Below, in pieces: positions 1 through 7,529 of a DNA stretch of 64,000 nt. A program made the translations under genes and the position numbers. The stretch comes from PALSA-505 sp036501145 (GTDB lineage Bacteria > Actinomycetota > Actinomycetes > Streptosporangiales > Streptosporangiaceae), in contig DASYAV010000238.1 in assembly GCA_036501145.1 (NCBI GenBank), positions 62,001 through 126,000 of the forward strand, written 5' to 3'. A model generated the notes under the pieces. It saw nothing but the letters and a program-made list of their open reading frames with translations, was not told the origin of the DNA and searched no databases. The stretch's first letter is position 1. Each line of letters opens with the position of its first letter.

Positions 1-1
1 G

Positions 2-1486
2 GCCACGATGGCGCTGTCGGCCATGGACAACACGATCGTGGCCACGGCGATCCCGCAGGTGGTCCGCGACCTGGGCGGGTTCTCGCTGTTCAGCTGGGTG
101 TTCTCGGCCTACCTGCTGACCCAGACCGTGACCATCCCGATGTACGGGAAGCTGGCCGACCAGTGGGGCCGCAAGCCGATCCTGGTCGCCGGGACGATCG
201 TGTTCCTGGCCTTCTCCGGGCTGTGCGCGCTGTCGTGGAACATGGTCAGCCTGATCGCGTTCCGCGGGCTGCAGGGGGTCGGCGCGGGAGCGATCATGGC
301 CACCGTCAACACGCTGGCCGGCGACCTGTACGACCTGTCCGAACGGGGCCGGGTGCAAGGCTTCCTGTCCAGCGTGTGGGGTGTCTCGGCGGTGGTCGGG
401 CCGGCTCTCGGCGGGCTGCTGGCGCAGTACGCGTCGTGGCGCTGGATCTTCGTCATCAACCTGCCGGTGGGGGCGGTCTCGCTCACCCTCATCGGCCGTT
501 ACCTGCACGAGCGGGTGACCAGGACGCGGCACCGGGTGGACGTGGCCGGGGCGCTGCTCATCCTGGCCGCGGCGGGCGGGCTGGTGTTCGGCCTGCTTCA
601 GGGCGGCGTGGCGTGGGCCTGGCTGTCGCCGCCGGGCATCGCGGTGTTCGCCGCCGCCGCGGTGGCGGCCGTCGCGGCGGTCGTGGTGGAGCGGCGGGCC
701 GCCGAGCCGATCATGCCGCCCTGGATCTGGAGCCGCCGGGTGCTGGCCGGGTCCAGCGTCGGTTCGCTCGGGCTCGGCCTGCTGGTCATCGGGCCGACCA
801 CGTTCCTGCCCACCTACGGGCAGGAGGTCCTCGGCCTGGGCGCGATCGCGGCTGGGGCGGTGCTGGCCACGATGAGCTTCGGCTGGCCGCTCGCGTCCTC
901 GCAGTCCGCGCGGCTGTTCCTGCGGATCGGGTTCCGGGACACCGCGGCGATCGGCGCGGCGGTCTGCCTGGTGGGCGTGCTGTGCTTCGCGCTGGCCCCG
1001 CGGCCACAGGGGACCGCGGTCGCGGTGGCCAGCACGTTCGTGCTCGGCTTCGGGCTGGGCCTGCTGTCGGTGTGCACGGTGGTCGGCGCGCAGTCCACGG
1101 TGGCCTGGGACCAGCGCGGCGTGGTGACCGGGGGCATCATGTTCAGCCGCTACCTGGGCCAGAGCCTGGGCGCGGCGGTCTTCGGGGCCGTGTTCAACAC
1201 GGCCATCCTGCACCGGCTGCGGTCGGCCCCGCCCGCGCTGCGCGGCAGGCTCCCGGATCAGGTGAACGCGGTCAGCACCGCGCTGAGCCGGCCCGGCGGG
1301 ACCGAGGCCGCGGTGGCCCGCTACCTCAGGCAGGCGATAACGGCGGCCATGCACGACGTGTACACCGGGCTGGCCGGGGTGGCGGTGGTCACCCTGGCGG
1401 TGGTGCTCGTGATCATCCCCCGCCGGTTCGAGACCAGCGCGGGAGCGTCCGCCGACGTCCCCGACGTTCCCGACGGCCCGCACTGA
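2..1486 (+). CDS. MFS drug/metabolite exporter, DHA2-like (5' end cut by window)
   Basis: Proton-coupled efflux transporter of the major facilitator superfamily, acting in the cytoplasmic membrane; the substrate cannot be read from sequence. The protein opens inside the motif of the first helix (AMDNTIVATAIPQVV), and the A motif between helices 2 and 3 is visible as GKLADQWGRKP. About 490 residues remain, with many hydrophobic segments, matching the 14-helix DHA2 (EmrB/QacA) group. The frame stays open to the left edge, and family members carry 10-40 residues before this point, so the true start lies upstream and the first in-window ATG at 8 is probably internal. The tail is a short hydrophilic Asp/Pro-rich stretch. 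The MerR-like gene on the other strand ends 7 bases beyond its stop. Confidence 0.85.
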   Translation, partial: ATMALSAMDNTIVATAIPQVVRDLGGFSLFSWVFSAYLLTQTVTIPMYGKLADQWGRKPILVAGTIVFLAFSGLCALSWNMVSLIAFRGLQGVGAGAIMATVNTLAGDLYDLSERGRVQGFLSSVWGVSAVVGPALGGLLAQYASWRWIFVINLPVGAVSLTLIGRYLHERVTRTRHRVDVAGALLILAAAGGLVFGLLQGGVAWAWLSPPGIAVFAAAAVAAVAAVVVERRAAEPIMPPWIWSRRVLAGSSVGSLGLGLLVIGPTTFLPTYGQEVLGLGAIAAGAVLATMSFGWPLASSQSARLFLRIGFRDTAAIGAAVCLVGVLCFALAPRPQGTAVAVASTFVLGFGLGLLSVCTVVGAQSTVAWDQRGVVTGGIMFSRYLGQSLGAAVFGAVFNTAILHRLRSAPPALRGRLPDQVNAVSTALSRPGGTEAAVARYLRQAITAAMHDVYTGLAGVAVVTLAVVLVIIPRRFETSAGASADVPDVPDGPH

Positions 1487-1492
1487 CCGTGG

Positions 1493-1882
1493 TCAGCCGC
1501 CGAGCCGCCCCTCGACCGCGGCCAGCCGCAGTTCGAGCTGATCGATCCGGTGCCGCAGGATCTCCATCTCCGCCGCGTCGGCCAGCCGCCGCTCGGTGCT
1601 GCGGCGCAGCCGCGGCGACGCCTCCGCGCGGGCCGCGGCCAGGCTGAGCGGAACCAGCCGCTGCGGCCCGTGCGGGCCGTCCACCAGCCGGGACGGGATC
1701 TGCCCGGTGCGGTACCAGGTGCGCAGCGCGGCCCGGGACGCGCCGGTGTCGGCGGCGGCGCGCTCCAGCGTCACCCAGTCCGAGTCCGCGAGCCGCGCGG
1801 TCAGCTCGAGCTCCAGCTCCCACTCGTCTAGCCGGTCGTCCCAGGAGGGCATGTCGTCCGGCATGTCGTCAACCATGCCCAT
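1493..1882 (-). CDS. Small MerR-like helix-turn-helix protein with C-terminal coiled coil
   Basis: Probable DNA-binding protein of about 129 residues. The centre (WVTLERAAADTGASRAALRTWY) reads as a helix-turn-helix of the MerR/excisionase type, followed by a wing-like TGQIPSRLVDGPHGPQRLV. The last 40 residues form a heptad-like helix (EILRHRIDQLELRLAAVEGRL) suited to dimerisation. The N-terminus is very acidic. I start at the ATG at 1882 because the upstream in-frame ATG at 1924 lies in the promoter region of the divergent Clp-domain gene. It may control that gene or the MFS exporter it faces; neither is shown. Target unknown. Confidence 0.6.
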   Translation of the reverse strand: MGMVDDMPDDMPSWDDRLDEWELELELTARLADSDWVTLERAAADTGASRAALRTWYRTGQIPSRLVDGPHGPQRLVPLSLAAARAEASPRLRRSTERRLADAAEMEILRHRIDQLELRLAAVEGRLGG

Positions 1883-1897
1883 ATTATTAACACGGTA

Positions 1898-1927
1898 TTG
1901 ACGGGGTTCAAAGCATGGCTGCACCCT
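1898..1927 (+). promoter_or_regulatory. Candidate promoter of the Clp N-domain gene
   Basis: TTGACG at 1898-1903 is followed after 18 bases by CACCCT at 1922-1927, and the ATG at 1934 comes 6 bases later. This fits a housekeeping sigma promoter giving a leaderless or nearly leaderless transcript. No Shine-Dalgarno sequence precedes the ATG, which agrees with that reading. Seen in sequence only. Confidence 0.5.
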
Positions 1928-1933
1928 GGTCTC

Positions 1934-2998
1934 ATGTTTGAGCGATTCACTAACCGGGCCCGCCGTGTCGTCGTTCTAGCCCAGGAGGAAGCCCGCCTCC
2001 TCAAGCACAACTACATCGGCACCGAGCATCTGCTGCTCGCGCTGGTGCACGAGGGCCAGGGCGTGGCCGCCCGGGCCATGGCCGAATTCGAGATGCCGAC
2101 CTTGGACCAGCTGCGCGAGGAGGTCGCGAAGCGGGTCGGCACCGGGAGCAGCGCGCCCAGCGGGCACATACCGTTCACCCCACGGGCCAAGAAGGTCCTG
2201 GAGCTGTCGCTGCGCGAGGCGCTGCAGCTGCACCACAAGTACATCGGCACCGAGCACATCCTGCTCGGCCTGATCCGCGAGGGCGACGGGGTGGCCGCGC
2301 AGATGCTCAAGGAACACGCCGGCGACCTGCTGAAGGTCCGGATGGCCGTGATCGACGTGCTGCCCGCGACGACCACCCTGCAGGGTCACCGCTGGCTCCG
2401 CCGCCAGGCACGGGCGGCCGCCGGAGAGTTCGATCCGGTCGACGTGCGGGTGCGCTCCGGCGAGGCTGCTGAGCCGGGCGGCACCGCCGGGGAGGCGGAC
2501 GAGGTGCACACCACGCCGGCCGCCGACGCCAGCCTGACCGAGGCCCAGCGGCTGGCCGGAGCGCGGCCGGTCGGCTCGCACCACCTGCTGCTGGCCGCGC
2601 TGGCCGACGCCAACACCGCGGCGGCACGGGTGCTCGCCGGGCTGGGCGTCGACCTGAACCGGGCCAAGGAGGCGCTGCGGGAGGCCGAGGTGGCCGGCAC
2701 CAGCGACGAGGAGCCCGCCGAGGCCGGCCGCCGCCAGATGGTGATCAAGGTCACCGACGATCGCGTCACGCTCGAAGCCACCGATGAGGTCATCGTCGGC
2801 ATCGGCAAGGCCGCGGTGCGGACGCTCGGCGACCAGGCCGCCCCGCCCGGCACCATCGGCGGGGACCTGCCGGTCAGCGGTGACCTGAGCAAGGTCTGGC
2901 AGGCGCTCAGCGAGGCCCTGGAGGACATCCGCCGCCGCGCGGCCGCCGCCGCAGAAGGAGACGAGCCCACGGAATCCGGTGAGCAGTCCGCCGGTTAA
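1934..2998 (+). CDS. Stand-alone Clp N-domain protein (no AAA+ module)
   Basis: The first ~150 residues match the N-terminal double repeat of ClpC/ClpA chaperones, with paired motifs HNYIGTEHLLLALVHEGQGVA and HKYIGTEHILLGLIREGDGVA. A third, weaker Clp-N-like unit follows at about residues 195-255 (EAQRLAGARPVGSHHLLLAAL). There is no Walker A or B motif, so the protein lacks the ATPase. Related Clp-N-only proteins occur in actinomycetes and are thought to act as adaptors or to bind substrates or modified residues; the role here is inferred. I chose the ATG at 1934 because ClpC proteins begin MFERFT and because a promoter sits just upstream. The last ~100 residues are a linker and a charged alanine-rich tail. 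Length is 354 residues, against about 840 for ClpC. Confidence 0.8.
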   Translation: MFERFTNRARRVVVLAQEEARLLKHNYIGTEHLLLALVHEGQGVAARAMAEFEMPTLDQLREEVAKRVGTGSSAPSGHIPFTPRAKKVLELSLREALQLHHKYIGTEHILLGLIREGDGVAAQMLKEHAGDLLKVRMAVIDVLPATTTLQGHRWLRRQARAAAGEFDPVDVRVRSGEAAEPGGTAGEADEVHTTPAADASLTEAQRLAGARPVGSHHLLLAALADANTAAARVLAGLGVDLNRAKEALREAEVAGTSDEEPAEAGRRQMVIKVTDDRVTLEATDEVIVGIGKAAVRTLGDQAAPPGTIGGDLPVSGDLSKVWQALSEALEDIRRRAAAAAEGDEPTESGEQSAG

Positions 2999-3028
2999 CC
3001 AGACAGGTGCCTATTTTCCTGGACGGCT

Positions 3029-3067
3029 GCGCCCCGCACTCCGCGCGGCCCCCTGGACGCGGGGCGC
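3029..3067 (+). terminator. Hairpin after the Clp N-domain gene
   Basis: GCGCCCCGC at 3029-3037 pairs perfectly with GCGGGGCGC at 3059-3067 around a 21-base loop, about 30 bases after the stop. No U-run follows, as is usual for GC-rich actinomycete terminators. Confidence 0.45.
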
Positions 3068-3185
3068 CGGTGACACGTCCATCGCAGCGCGTAAATGAAT
3101 CGGAGCCGAACAGGGCCGGAATGTAAGGTGTGCGTGGGACCGCTGGGACCGCCAGTGCCCACGCGAAAAGCCATGAAACGGGGTC

Positions 3186-4949
3186 ATGGTGAGCACAGGA
3201 ACAGTGGGTTGGCAGCCTCGCCGCCTGGTTGCCGGGATCGGCGTGCTCGCCTATCGCCTGCACCCGCGCCGGGTGTCTTCGCCCGGCGGCCGGCCGGACA
3301 GATTCCTCGGCCACCGTGGCCTGATCGCCCTGTCCGCCGGCGTCGCGATGGCCGAGGCCGGCCTGCTGGTACTGGCCGCACCGGCCGCCGTGGCGCTCGC
3401 GCCGCAGGTCACCGCCCTCCCGCCGCTCGCCGTGTTCCACGACCTGCGCTGGCTGTTCGGTTATAACCGGTCCTGGCTCGAGTTCGCCGCCTGGATGGCC
3501 ATCCTGGTGCTCGGCCGGTCCGCGCTGGACGCCGCGCTGGTCAGGCTGGCCTGGCCGCGCGGGGCGCGGCCGCCGCGGCTGATCGGCACGTTCTCGGCGA
3601 GCCTGGTGTTCACGCTGCTGGCCGGCCTGCTGCTGGTCCCGGTGGTCACGGTGGTGTTCGGCGTGGCGGTGCTGCCGTTCTCCTGGCCGTTGCTGGCGGC
3701 GCTGCCGGTCATGCTGTTCGTCGCGCTGCCGCTCAGCCACGGAGGGGTGATCCCGGGCTGGTGGCGGCGGCTGCCCCCGGCGCGGGCCGCGGGCTGGGCG
3801 ATGGCCTGCTTCGTCGAGTACTCGGTGCTGGGCATCATGCTGCCGCGGCTGGCCCCGGCCGGTGTGGTCGCCGTCGCCGGGCTGGCCGGGGTGGTCAACG
3901 CCCGGGCCTGGTACGGCCTAACCACCGCCATCGCCAGGCCGGCCCGGGCGCGGCATCACCGGCTCATCGCCTGGGTGCCGGTCGCGCCGGTGACGGCCGT
4001 CGCGGTATTCGCCGTGGCGATCGGGGCGGCCCGGCTGATCTTTGACGCGGCGTCGGGCGCGCCGCCGGCCGGGATAGCCGCCGCGTCCGCCGCCTCGGCC
4101 GGGTTCGCGGCCGCGGCGGGCAGCGCCGTCGGCACGGCCTACACCCCGGCCGCCCATGGCCCCCAGGCGCCGGTCCTGGTGGTCGGCGGCTTCGGCTCCT
4201 CGTGCTGCCACACCGGGCACGGCCTGGCGGACGCGGTGCCGGACATGCTCGTCCAGCAGTTCTCCTACCTGGGGCTGGACGCCGCGGGCAAGCCTGTGCC
4301 GCAGGGGCCATCGGCCAGCGACATACCGATCGGCGAACTCGGCGACCGGATCGCCGCCCAGGTGTGGCAGCTGCACAAGCAGACCGGCCAGCGGGTGGAT
4401 CTGGTGGCGGAGAGCGAGGGGACGCTCGGCGTCTACGCCATGCTGGCCAGGCACCCGCGGGTGCCGGTCGGGTCGATCGCCCTGCTCAGCCCCATCGTGG
4501 CCCCGGGACAGGTCAGCTTCCCGGCCGACGGGCGCCAGGGGCAGGGCATGGCGGCGGGCTACGCGCTGGGCGTGCTGAACCGGCTGGTGGGCGAGATGTC
4601 GCCGTTCGGCTCGGCCGGGGCGGAGCGGCTGATCGACTCGGTCAGCAGCGTCGGCGCCCGGTACTGGGCCGGGATCGCCGCGCATCAGACGTCGGCGCGC
4701 TGGCTGGCGGTGGTGCCACTGGCCGACGCGCTCACCCTGCCCGCCTGCAGCATGCCGTCGAACGTGCTGTTCGTCCCCGCGTTCCACGGCGGCCTGCTCG
4801 GTGACCCGCCGGTGCTCGCCATGGTGCGCGACTTTCTCGATGGCCGGACGGTCAGCGGGGCGCGGAGCCTGCGCGAGGCGGCCGAGTTGATGTCCTCGGC
4901 CGCGGCGGTGTGGCGCATGCCGGTGCTGTCCACGCCCTGCCCCTCCTGA
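3186..4949 (+). CDS. Integral-membrane protein with C-terminal alpha/beta-hydrolase domain
   Basis: 587 residues in two halves. Residues ~40-300 hold about seven hydrophobic segments. Residues ~320-587 resemble a lipase-type alpha/beta hydrolase: an oxyanion-hole-like strand-turn VLVVGGFGSSC, then a nucleophile elbow read as DLVAESEGTLG, then VGSIALLSPI. The elbow is A-E-S-E-G rather than the usual G-x-S-x-G. A His suited to the triad follows late (VPAFHGG). Fold assignment rests on these motifs only; substrate and pathway are unknown. The catalytic domain would sit on one face of the membrane, perhaps working on lipids or lipid-linked substrates. An alternative start is the GTG at 3189, with GGGG 5 bases before it. 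Confidence 0.6.
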   Translation: MVSTGTVGWQPRRLVAGIGVLAYRLHPRRVSSPGGRPDRFLGHRGLIALSAGVAMAEAGLLVLAAPAAVALAPQVTALPPLAVFHDLRWLFGYNRSWLEFAAWMAILVLGRSALDAALVRLAWPRGARPPRLIGTFSASLVFTLLAGLLLVPVVTVVFGVAVLPFSWPLLAALPVMLFVALPLSHGGVIPGWWRRLPPARAAGWAMACFVEYSVLGIMLPRLAPAGVVAVAGLAGVVNARAWYGLTTAIARPARARHHRLIAWVPVAPVTAVAVFAVAIGAARLIFDAASGAPPAGIAAASAASAGFAAAAGSAVGTAYTPAAHGPQAPVLVVGGFGSSCCHTGHGLADAVPDMLVQQFSYLGLDAAGKPVPQGPSASDIPIGELGDRIAAQVWQLHKQTGQRVDLVAESEGTLGVYAMLARHPRVPVGSIALLSPIVAPGQVSFPADGRQGQGMAAGYALGVLNRLVGEMSPFGSAGAERLIDSVSSVGARYWAGIAAHQTSARWLAVVPLADALTLPACSMPSNVLFVPAFHGGLLGDPPVLAMVRDFLDGRTVSGARSLREAAELMSSAAAVWRMPVLSTPCPS

Positions 4950-5062
4950 CCGGCGTACTCCGCACGACGTAGCGCGCGGCCGGCCTGCTACGCCGCACGG
5001 CGATCCGGACTCGGTCCGCCCGGCGGACGCGCTCACCGGGGTCCGGCGAGCACGATGGCAGC

Positions 5063-5770
5063 GTGCTAGACAACGAAGCCGTGGGGCATCTTTCCGGCCA
5101 AGAAAGTACGGTCCTGCCCGGCGAGCGGGTGATAGAGAACCCGGTCAGCGGGGAGCGGATCGTGATCCGGGCCACGGCCGCACAGACCGGCGGGGACCTG
5201 CTGGCCTGGGAGCTGTTCCTGGCACCCGGTGGCCGGGTGCCGAGCAGCCACGCGCACCCCCAGCAGGAGGAGCGGTTCACCGTCGTGGACGGCGTGCTGC
5301 GGTTCCGGGTCGGCGGCCGCCGCAGCACCCTGCGGCCCGGCGAGTCCGTCCGGGTCAGCCCCGGACGGGTGCACAGCTTCGCCAATCCGGGCCGCCGGAC
5401 GGTGCACGTGCTGGTGGAGACCAGGCCCGCGCTCGGCATGCAGGCGCTGCTGGAGACCGCGGCGGCGATGGCCGCCGAGACCCAGCGGCGGTCCTGGCTG
5501 CTGCCGTCGGTGCCGCGCCCGCACGAGCTCGTGCTGTTCATGCGCGACTTCCAGGGCGAGGTCAGGGCGCCGTACCTGCCGGCCGCGGTGGTACGTGCGG
5601 TGATCGGGCCGCTGGCCTGGCTGGTCCGCCGGTGCGGGGCCGACCAGCGGTACCGCCGGTGGCGGCAGCGGGCCGGGCTTTCCTGGCCGGACAGGCGCCC
5701 GACGGCAATTTCTTCGCCGGAGAGACGCCCGACGGCAATTTCTTCGCCGGACAGACGCCCTGCGGCATGA
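5063..5770 (+). CDS. Cupin-domain protein flanked by repeat-encoded ends
   Basis: A single beta-barrel cupin covers residues ~20-120: SSHAHPQQEERFTVVDGVLRF supplies the His/Glu metal ligands and PGRVHSFAN the second motif. A hydrophobic C-terminal segment (residues ~175-205) follows. Both ends are made by the 30-bp repeat family. One inverted copy encodes VGHLSGQES near the N-terminus. Three tandem copies encode the last ~29 residues, with the pattern RRPTAISSP twice. The stop TGA overlaps the ATG of the ABC ATPase (ATGA), so the two are probably coupled. I start at the GTG at 5063, which has CACGAT 6 bases upstream as a possible leaderless -10; a GTG near 5129 would avoid the repeat-encoded N-terminus. 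Ligand unknown; its position suggests a partner or sensor for the exporter. Confidence 0.65.
   Translation: MLDNEAVGHLSGQESTVLPGERVIENPVSGERIVIRATAAQTGGDLLAWELFLAPGGRVPSSHAHPQQEERFTVVDGVLRFRVGGRRSTLRPGESVRVSPGRVHSFANPGRRTVHVLVETRPALGMQALLETAAAMAAETQRRSWLLPSVPRPHELVLFMRDFQGEVRAPYLPAAVVRAVIGPLAWLVRRCGADQRYRRWRQRAGLSWPDRRPTAISSPERRPTAISSPDRRPAA
5078..5107 (-). repeat. 30-bp dispersed repeat, copy A (inverted)
   Basis: On the minus strand it reads CTTTCTTGGCCGGAAAGA then TGCCCCACGGC. It lies at the 5' end of the cupin gene and is translated there. Confidence 0.7.
5679..5766 (+). repeat. 30-bp dispersed repeat, three tandem copies (B1-B3)
   Basis: Three head-to-tail units end at 5706, 5736 and 5766. 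The last two share AATTTCTTCGCCGGA, then differ by G/C, then AGACGCCC, then GA or TG, then CGGC. B1 has CTTTCCTGGCCGGACAG, like the dispersed copies. The array ends exactly at the overlapping cupin stop and ATPase start. Confidence 0.85.
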
Positions 5771-6570
5771 CCGCGGTCGAGGTGGCCGGCCTGGTCAAGC
5801 GCTACCGCGGTGCGCAGCGCAACGCGGTGGACGGCGTGTCCTTCGGTGTGCCGGACGGCCAGCTGTTCTGCCTGCTCGGGCCCAACGGGGCGGGCAAGAC
5901 GACGACGCTGTCCATCCTGACCACCACGCTGGCTCCGACGTCGGGCCGGGTGCGGATCGCCGGCCGGGACCTGGCCACCGAACCCGGCCGGGTGCGGCGG
6001 GAGATCGGCGTGGTGTTCCAGCAGCCGTCGCTGGATGGCAACCTGACCGCCGAGGAGAACATCCGGCTGCACGCCGTGCTGTACGGGATGTACCCGTGGC
6101 GCCCGCTGCACCGGCTGATGCCGGCCGCCTACCGGCAGCAGGTGGCCGAACTGGCCGGGGTGCTCGGCATCGACGGGGTGCTGCACCAGCGGTCCCGGGC
6201 GCTGTCCGGCGGCACCCGGCGGCGGCTGGAGATCGTCCGCGCGCTGATGCACCGGCCCCGGGTGCTGTTCCTCGACGAGCCCACCGCCGGCCTCGACCCG
6301 CAGAGCAGGCGGAGCCTGTGGGACTACCTGCGCGAGTCGCGGGCCACCCGCGGCACCACCGTGTTCTTCACGACGCACTACCTGGAGGAGGCCGAAGCGG
6401 CCGACGCGGTATGCGTGATCGCCGGCGGGCAGATCATCGAGCGCGGCAGCCCGGCCGAGGTGAAGGCCCGGCACGGCGCCCCCGGCCCGCCCCCGCCGCG
6501 GCCCGCCGGGCCCACGCTGGAAGAGGCCTACCTGCGGCTGCTGGCTTCTCGCGGTGGCGGGGACCAGTGA
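5767..6570 (+). CDS. ABC-2 exporter ATPase (DrrA/CcmA-like)
   Basis: Nucleotide-binding subunit of an ABC exporter. Walker A is GPNGAGKTT (residues ~40), the Q-loop is VVFQQPS, the signature is LSGGT, Walker B is VLFLDEPT, and a switch His is in FFTTHYLEE. 267 residues is typical for a one-domain drug-resistance-type ATPase. The ATG at 5767 overlaps the cupin stop. The frame is open upstream through the repeat array, but homologues begin within a few residues of MTAVEVAGLVKRY. It pairs with the permease just downstream. The usual LSGGQ appears as LSGGT, which is common in this subfamily. Substrate unknown. Confidence 0.9.
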   Translation: MTAVEVAGLVKRYRGAQRNAVDGVSFGVPDGQLFCLLGPNGAGKTTTLSILTTTLAPTSGRVRIAGRDLATEPGRVRREIGVVFQQPSLDGNLTAEENIRLHAVLYGMYPWRPLHRLMPAAYRQQVAELAGVLGIDGVLHQRSRALSGGTRRRLEIVRALMHRPRVLFLDEPTAGLDPQSRRSLWDYLRESRATRGTTVFFTTHYLEEAEAADAVCVIAGGQIIERGSPAEVKARHGAPGPPPPRPAGPTLEEAYLRLLASRGGGDQ

Positions 6571-6627
6571 ACGTTCCGGCGGCGGCCGGCCAGCGGGAAC
6601 GGGCGCGGCTGGGCGGGCCGGGCAGCT

Positions 6628-6657
6628 ACGTTCCTGGCCGGGGAGATGCCATGCGGC
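6628..6657 (+). repeat. 30-bp dispersed repeat, copy C
   Basis: CGTTCCTGGCCGGGGAGATG then CCATGCGGC. The GGGGAG inside the repeat, 5 bases before ATG, acts as a plausible ribosome-binding site, and the repeat carries the permease ATG at 6651. Confidence 0.7.
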
Positions 6658-7433
6658 AGCTGCTGTGGGCGCTGCTGGCCATCGCCCACCGCGACGTGAT
6701 CAAGCTGATCAGGGACCGGCCCAGGGTCGCGGTCAACCTGGCCTTCCCCGTCATGCTGATCGCCGGGCTCGGCAGCGTACTGCAGCCGACGGTGGGCAAG
6801 GTGACCGGGCTGAACGCGGTCACCCTGGCCTTCACCGGGGTGCTGGCGGCCACCCTCTTCCAGTCCGCCGCGGCCGGGATGATCTCCATCGTCGAGGACC
6901 GGGAGAATGACTTCTCCCGCGAGATCTTCGTGACGCCGGTGCCGCGGCTGATCCTGGTCGGCGGCAAGGTCGCCGGGGAGACCGCGGTCGCGCTGTGCCA
7001 GGGCGCCGCCGTGGTGGCGTTCGCGCTGGCGTTCGGCGTGCGCGCGCCGGCACCGCGGCTCGCCGCGCTGCTGCTGCCCGGCCTCGCCTGCGCCCTGGTG
7101 GGCGGGGCGTTCGGGCTGGCCACGATCGCGGTACTGCCGCAGCAGCGGTCGGCCATGCAGATCTTCCAGTTCCTGATCATCCCGCAGTACGTGCTCGGCG
7201 GCGTGCTGGTGCCGGTGGCTGGCCTGCCCGGCTGGCTGAACGTGCTGGCCTGGGCGATGCCGATGCGCTACGGCGTGGACCTGGCCCGCGCGGTGTTCTA
7301 CGCCGGCACGCCCGGCTACGGCCAGGTCGTCGCCGGCGGCCCGGCGCTGGATGCGGCCGTCCTGGCCGGGCTGTTCGTCACCTTCATGATCGTCGGCGCG
7401 GTGGTCTTCAACCACCGCGAGCGGACCCGCTGA
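6651..7433 (+). CDS. ABC-2 type permease, partner of the upstream ATPase
   Basis: About 260 residues with six hydrophobic segments. The N-terminal amphipathic stretch (RDVIKLIRDRPRVAVNLAFPV) and the EDRENDFSREIFVTPVPR loop are typical of DrrB/ABC-2 permeases, which form the membrane channel with a DrrA-like ATPase. I prefer the ATG at 6651, since family proteins start near MRQLLWALLAIAHRD and GGGGAG precedes it by 5 bases. The alternative is the GTG at 6567, which overlaps the ATPase stop as GTGA and would add 28 residues including repeat-encoded YVPGRGDAM. The two genes form one transport unit, with the cupin as probable operon member. Confidence 0.87.
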   Translation: MRQLLWALLAIAHRDVIKLIRDRPRVAVNLAFPVMLIAGLGSVLQPTVGKVTGLNAVTLAFTGVLAATLFQSAAAGMISIVEDRENDFSREIFVTPVPRLILVGGKVAGETAVALCQGAAVVAFALAFGVRAPAPRLAALLLPGLACALVGGAFGLATIAVLPQQRSAMQIFQFLIIPQYVLGGVLVPVAGLPGWLNVLAWAMPMRYGVDLARAVFYAGTPGYGQVVAGGPALDAAVLAGLFVTFMIVGAVVFNHRERTR

Positions 7434-7469
7434 GCGGGGCGTCCAGTGCGGCGCAGCCGTCTCGGAGCT

Positions 7470-7500
7470 TATTTGCCTGGCCGGAAAGACACGCGACGGC
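7470..7500 (+). repeat. 30-bp dispersed repeat, copy D (intergenic)
   Basis: TATTTGCCTGGCCGGAAAGA, then CACGCGACGGC. It is the only full copy outside a coding region, lying between the convergent permease and glycoside hydrolase stops. Confidence 0.75.
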
Positions 7501-7529
7501 AACGACCGCAGCATCGGAGGAGGCGAGCG

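Noticed and set aside
3011..3030. Possible further copy of the 30-bp repeat (ATTTTCCTGG)
   Set aside because: Only the first ten bases match; the CCGGAAAG core and the CGGC end are absent.
5679..5766. CRISPR array
   Set aside because: Units are directly adjacent without spacers, and no cas genes are present.
4852..6474. Long minus-strand open frame opposite the cupin and ABC genes
   Set aside because: Composition (His/Gln/Arg-rich) is that of an antisense shadow of GC-rich genes. The repeated GRLSGEE units in it only mirror the DNA repeat.
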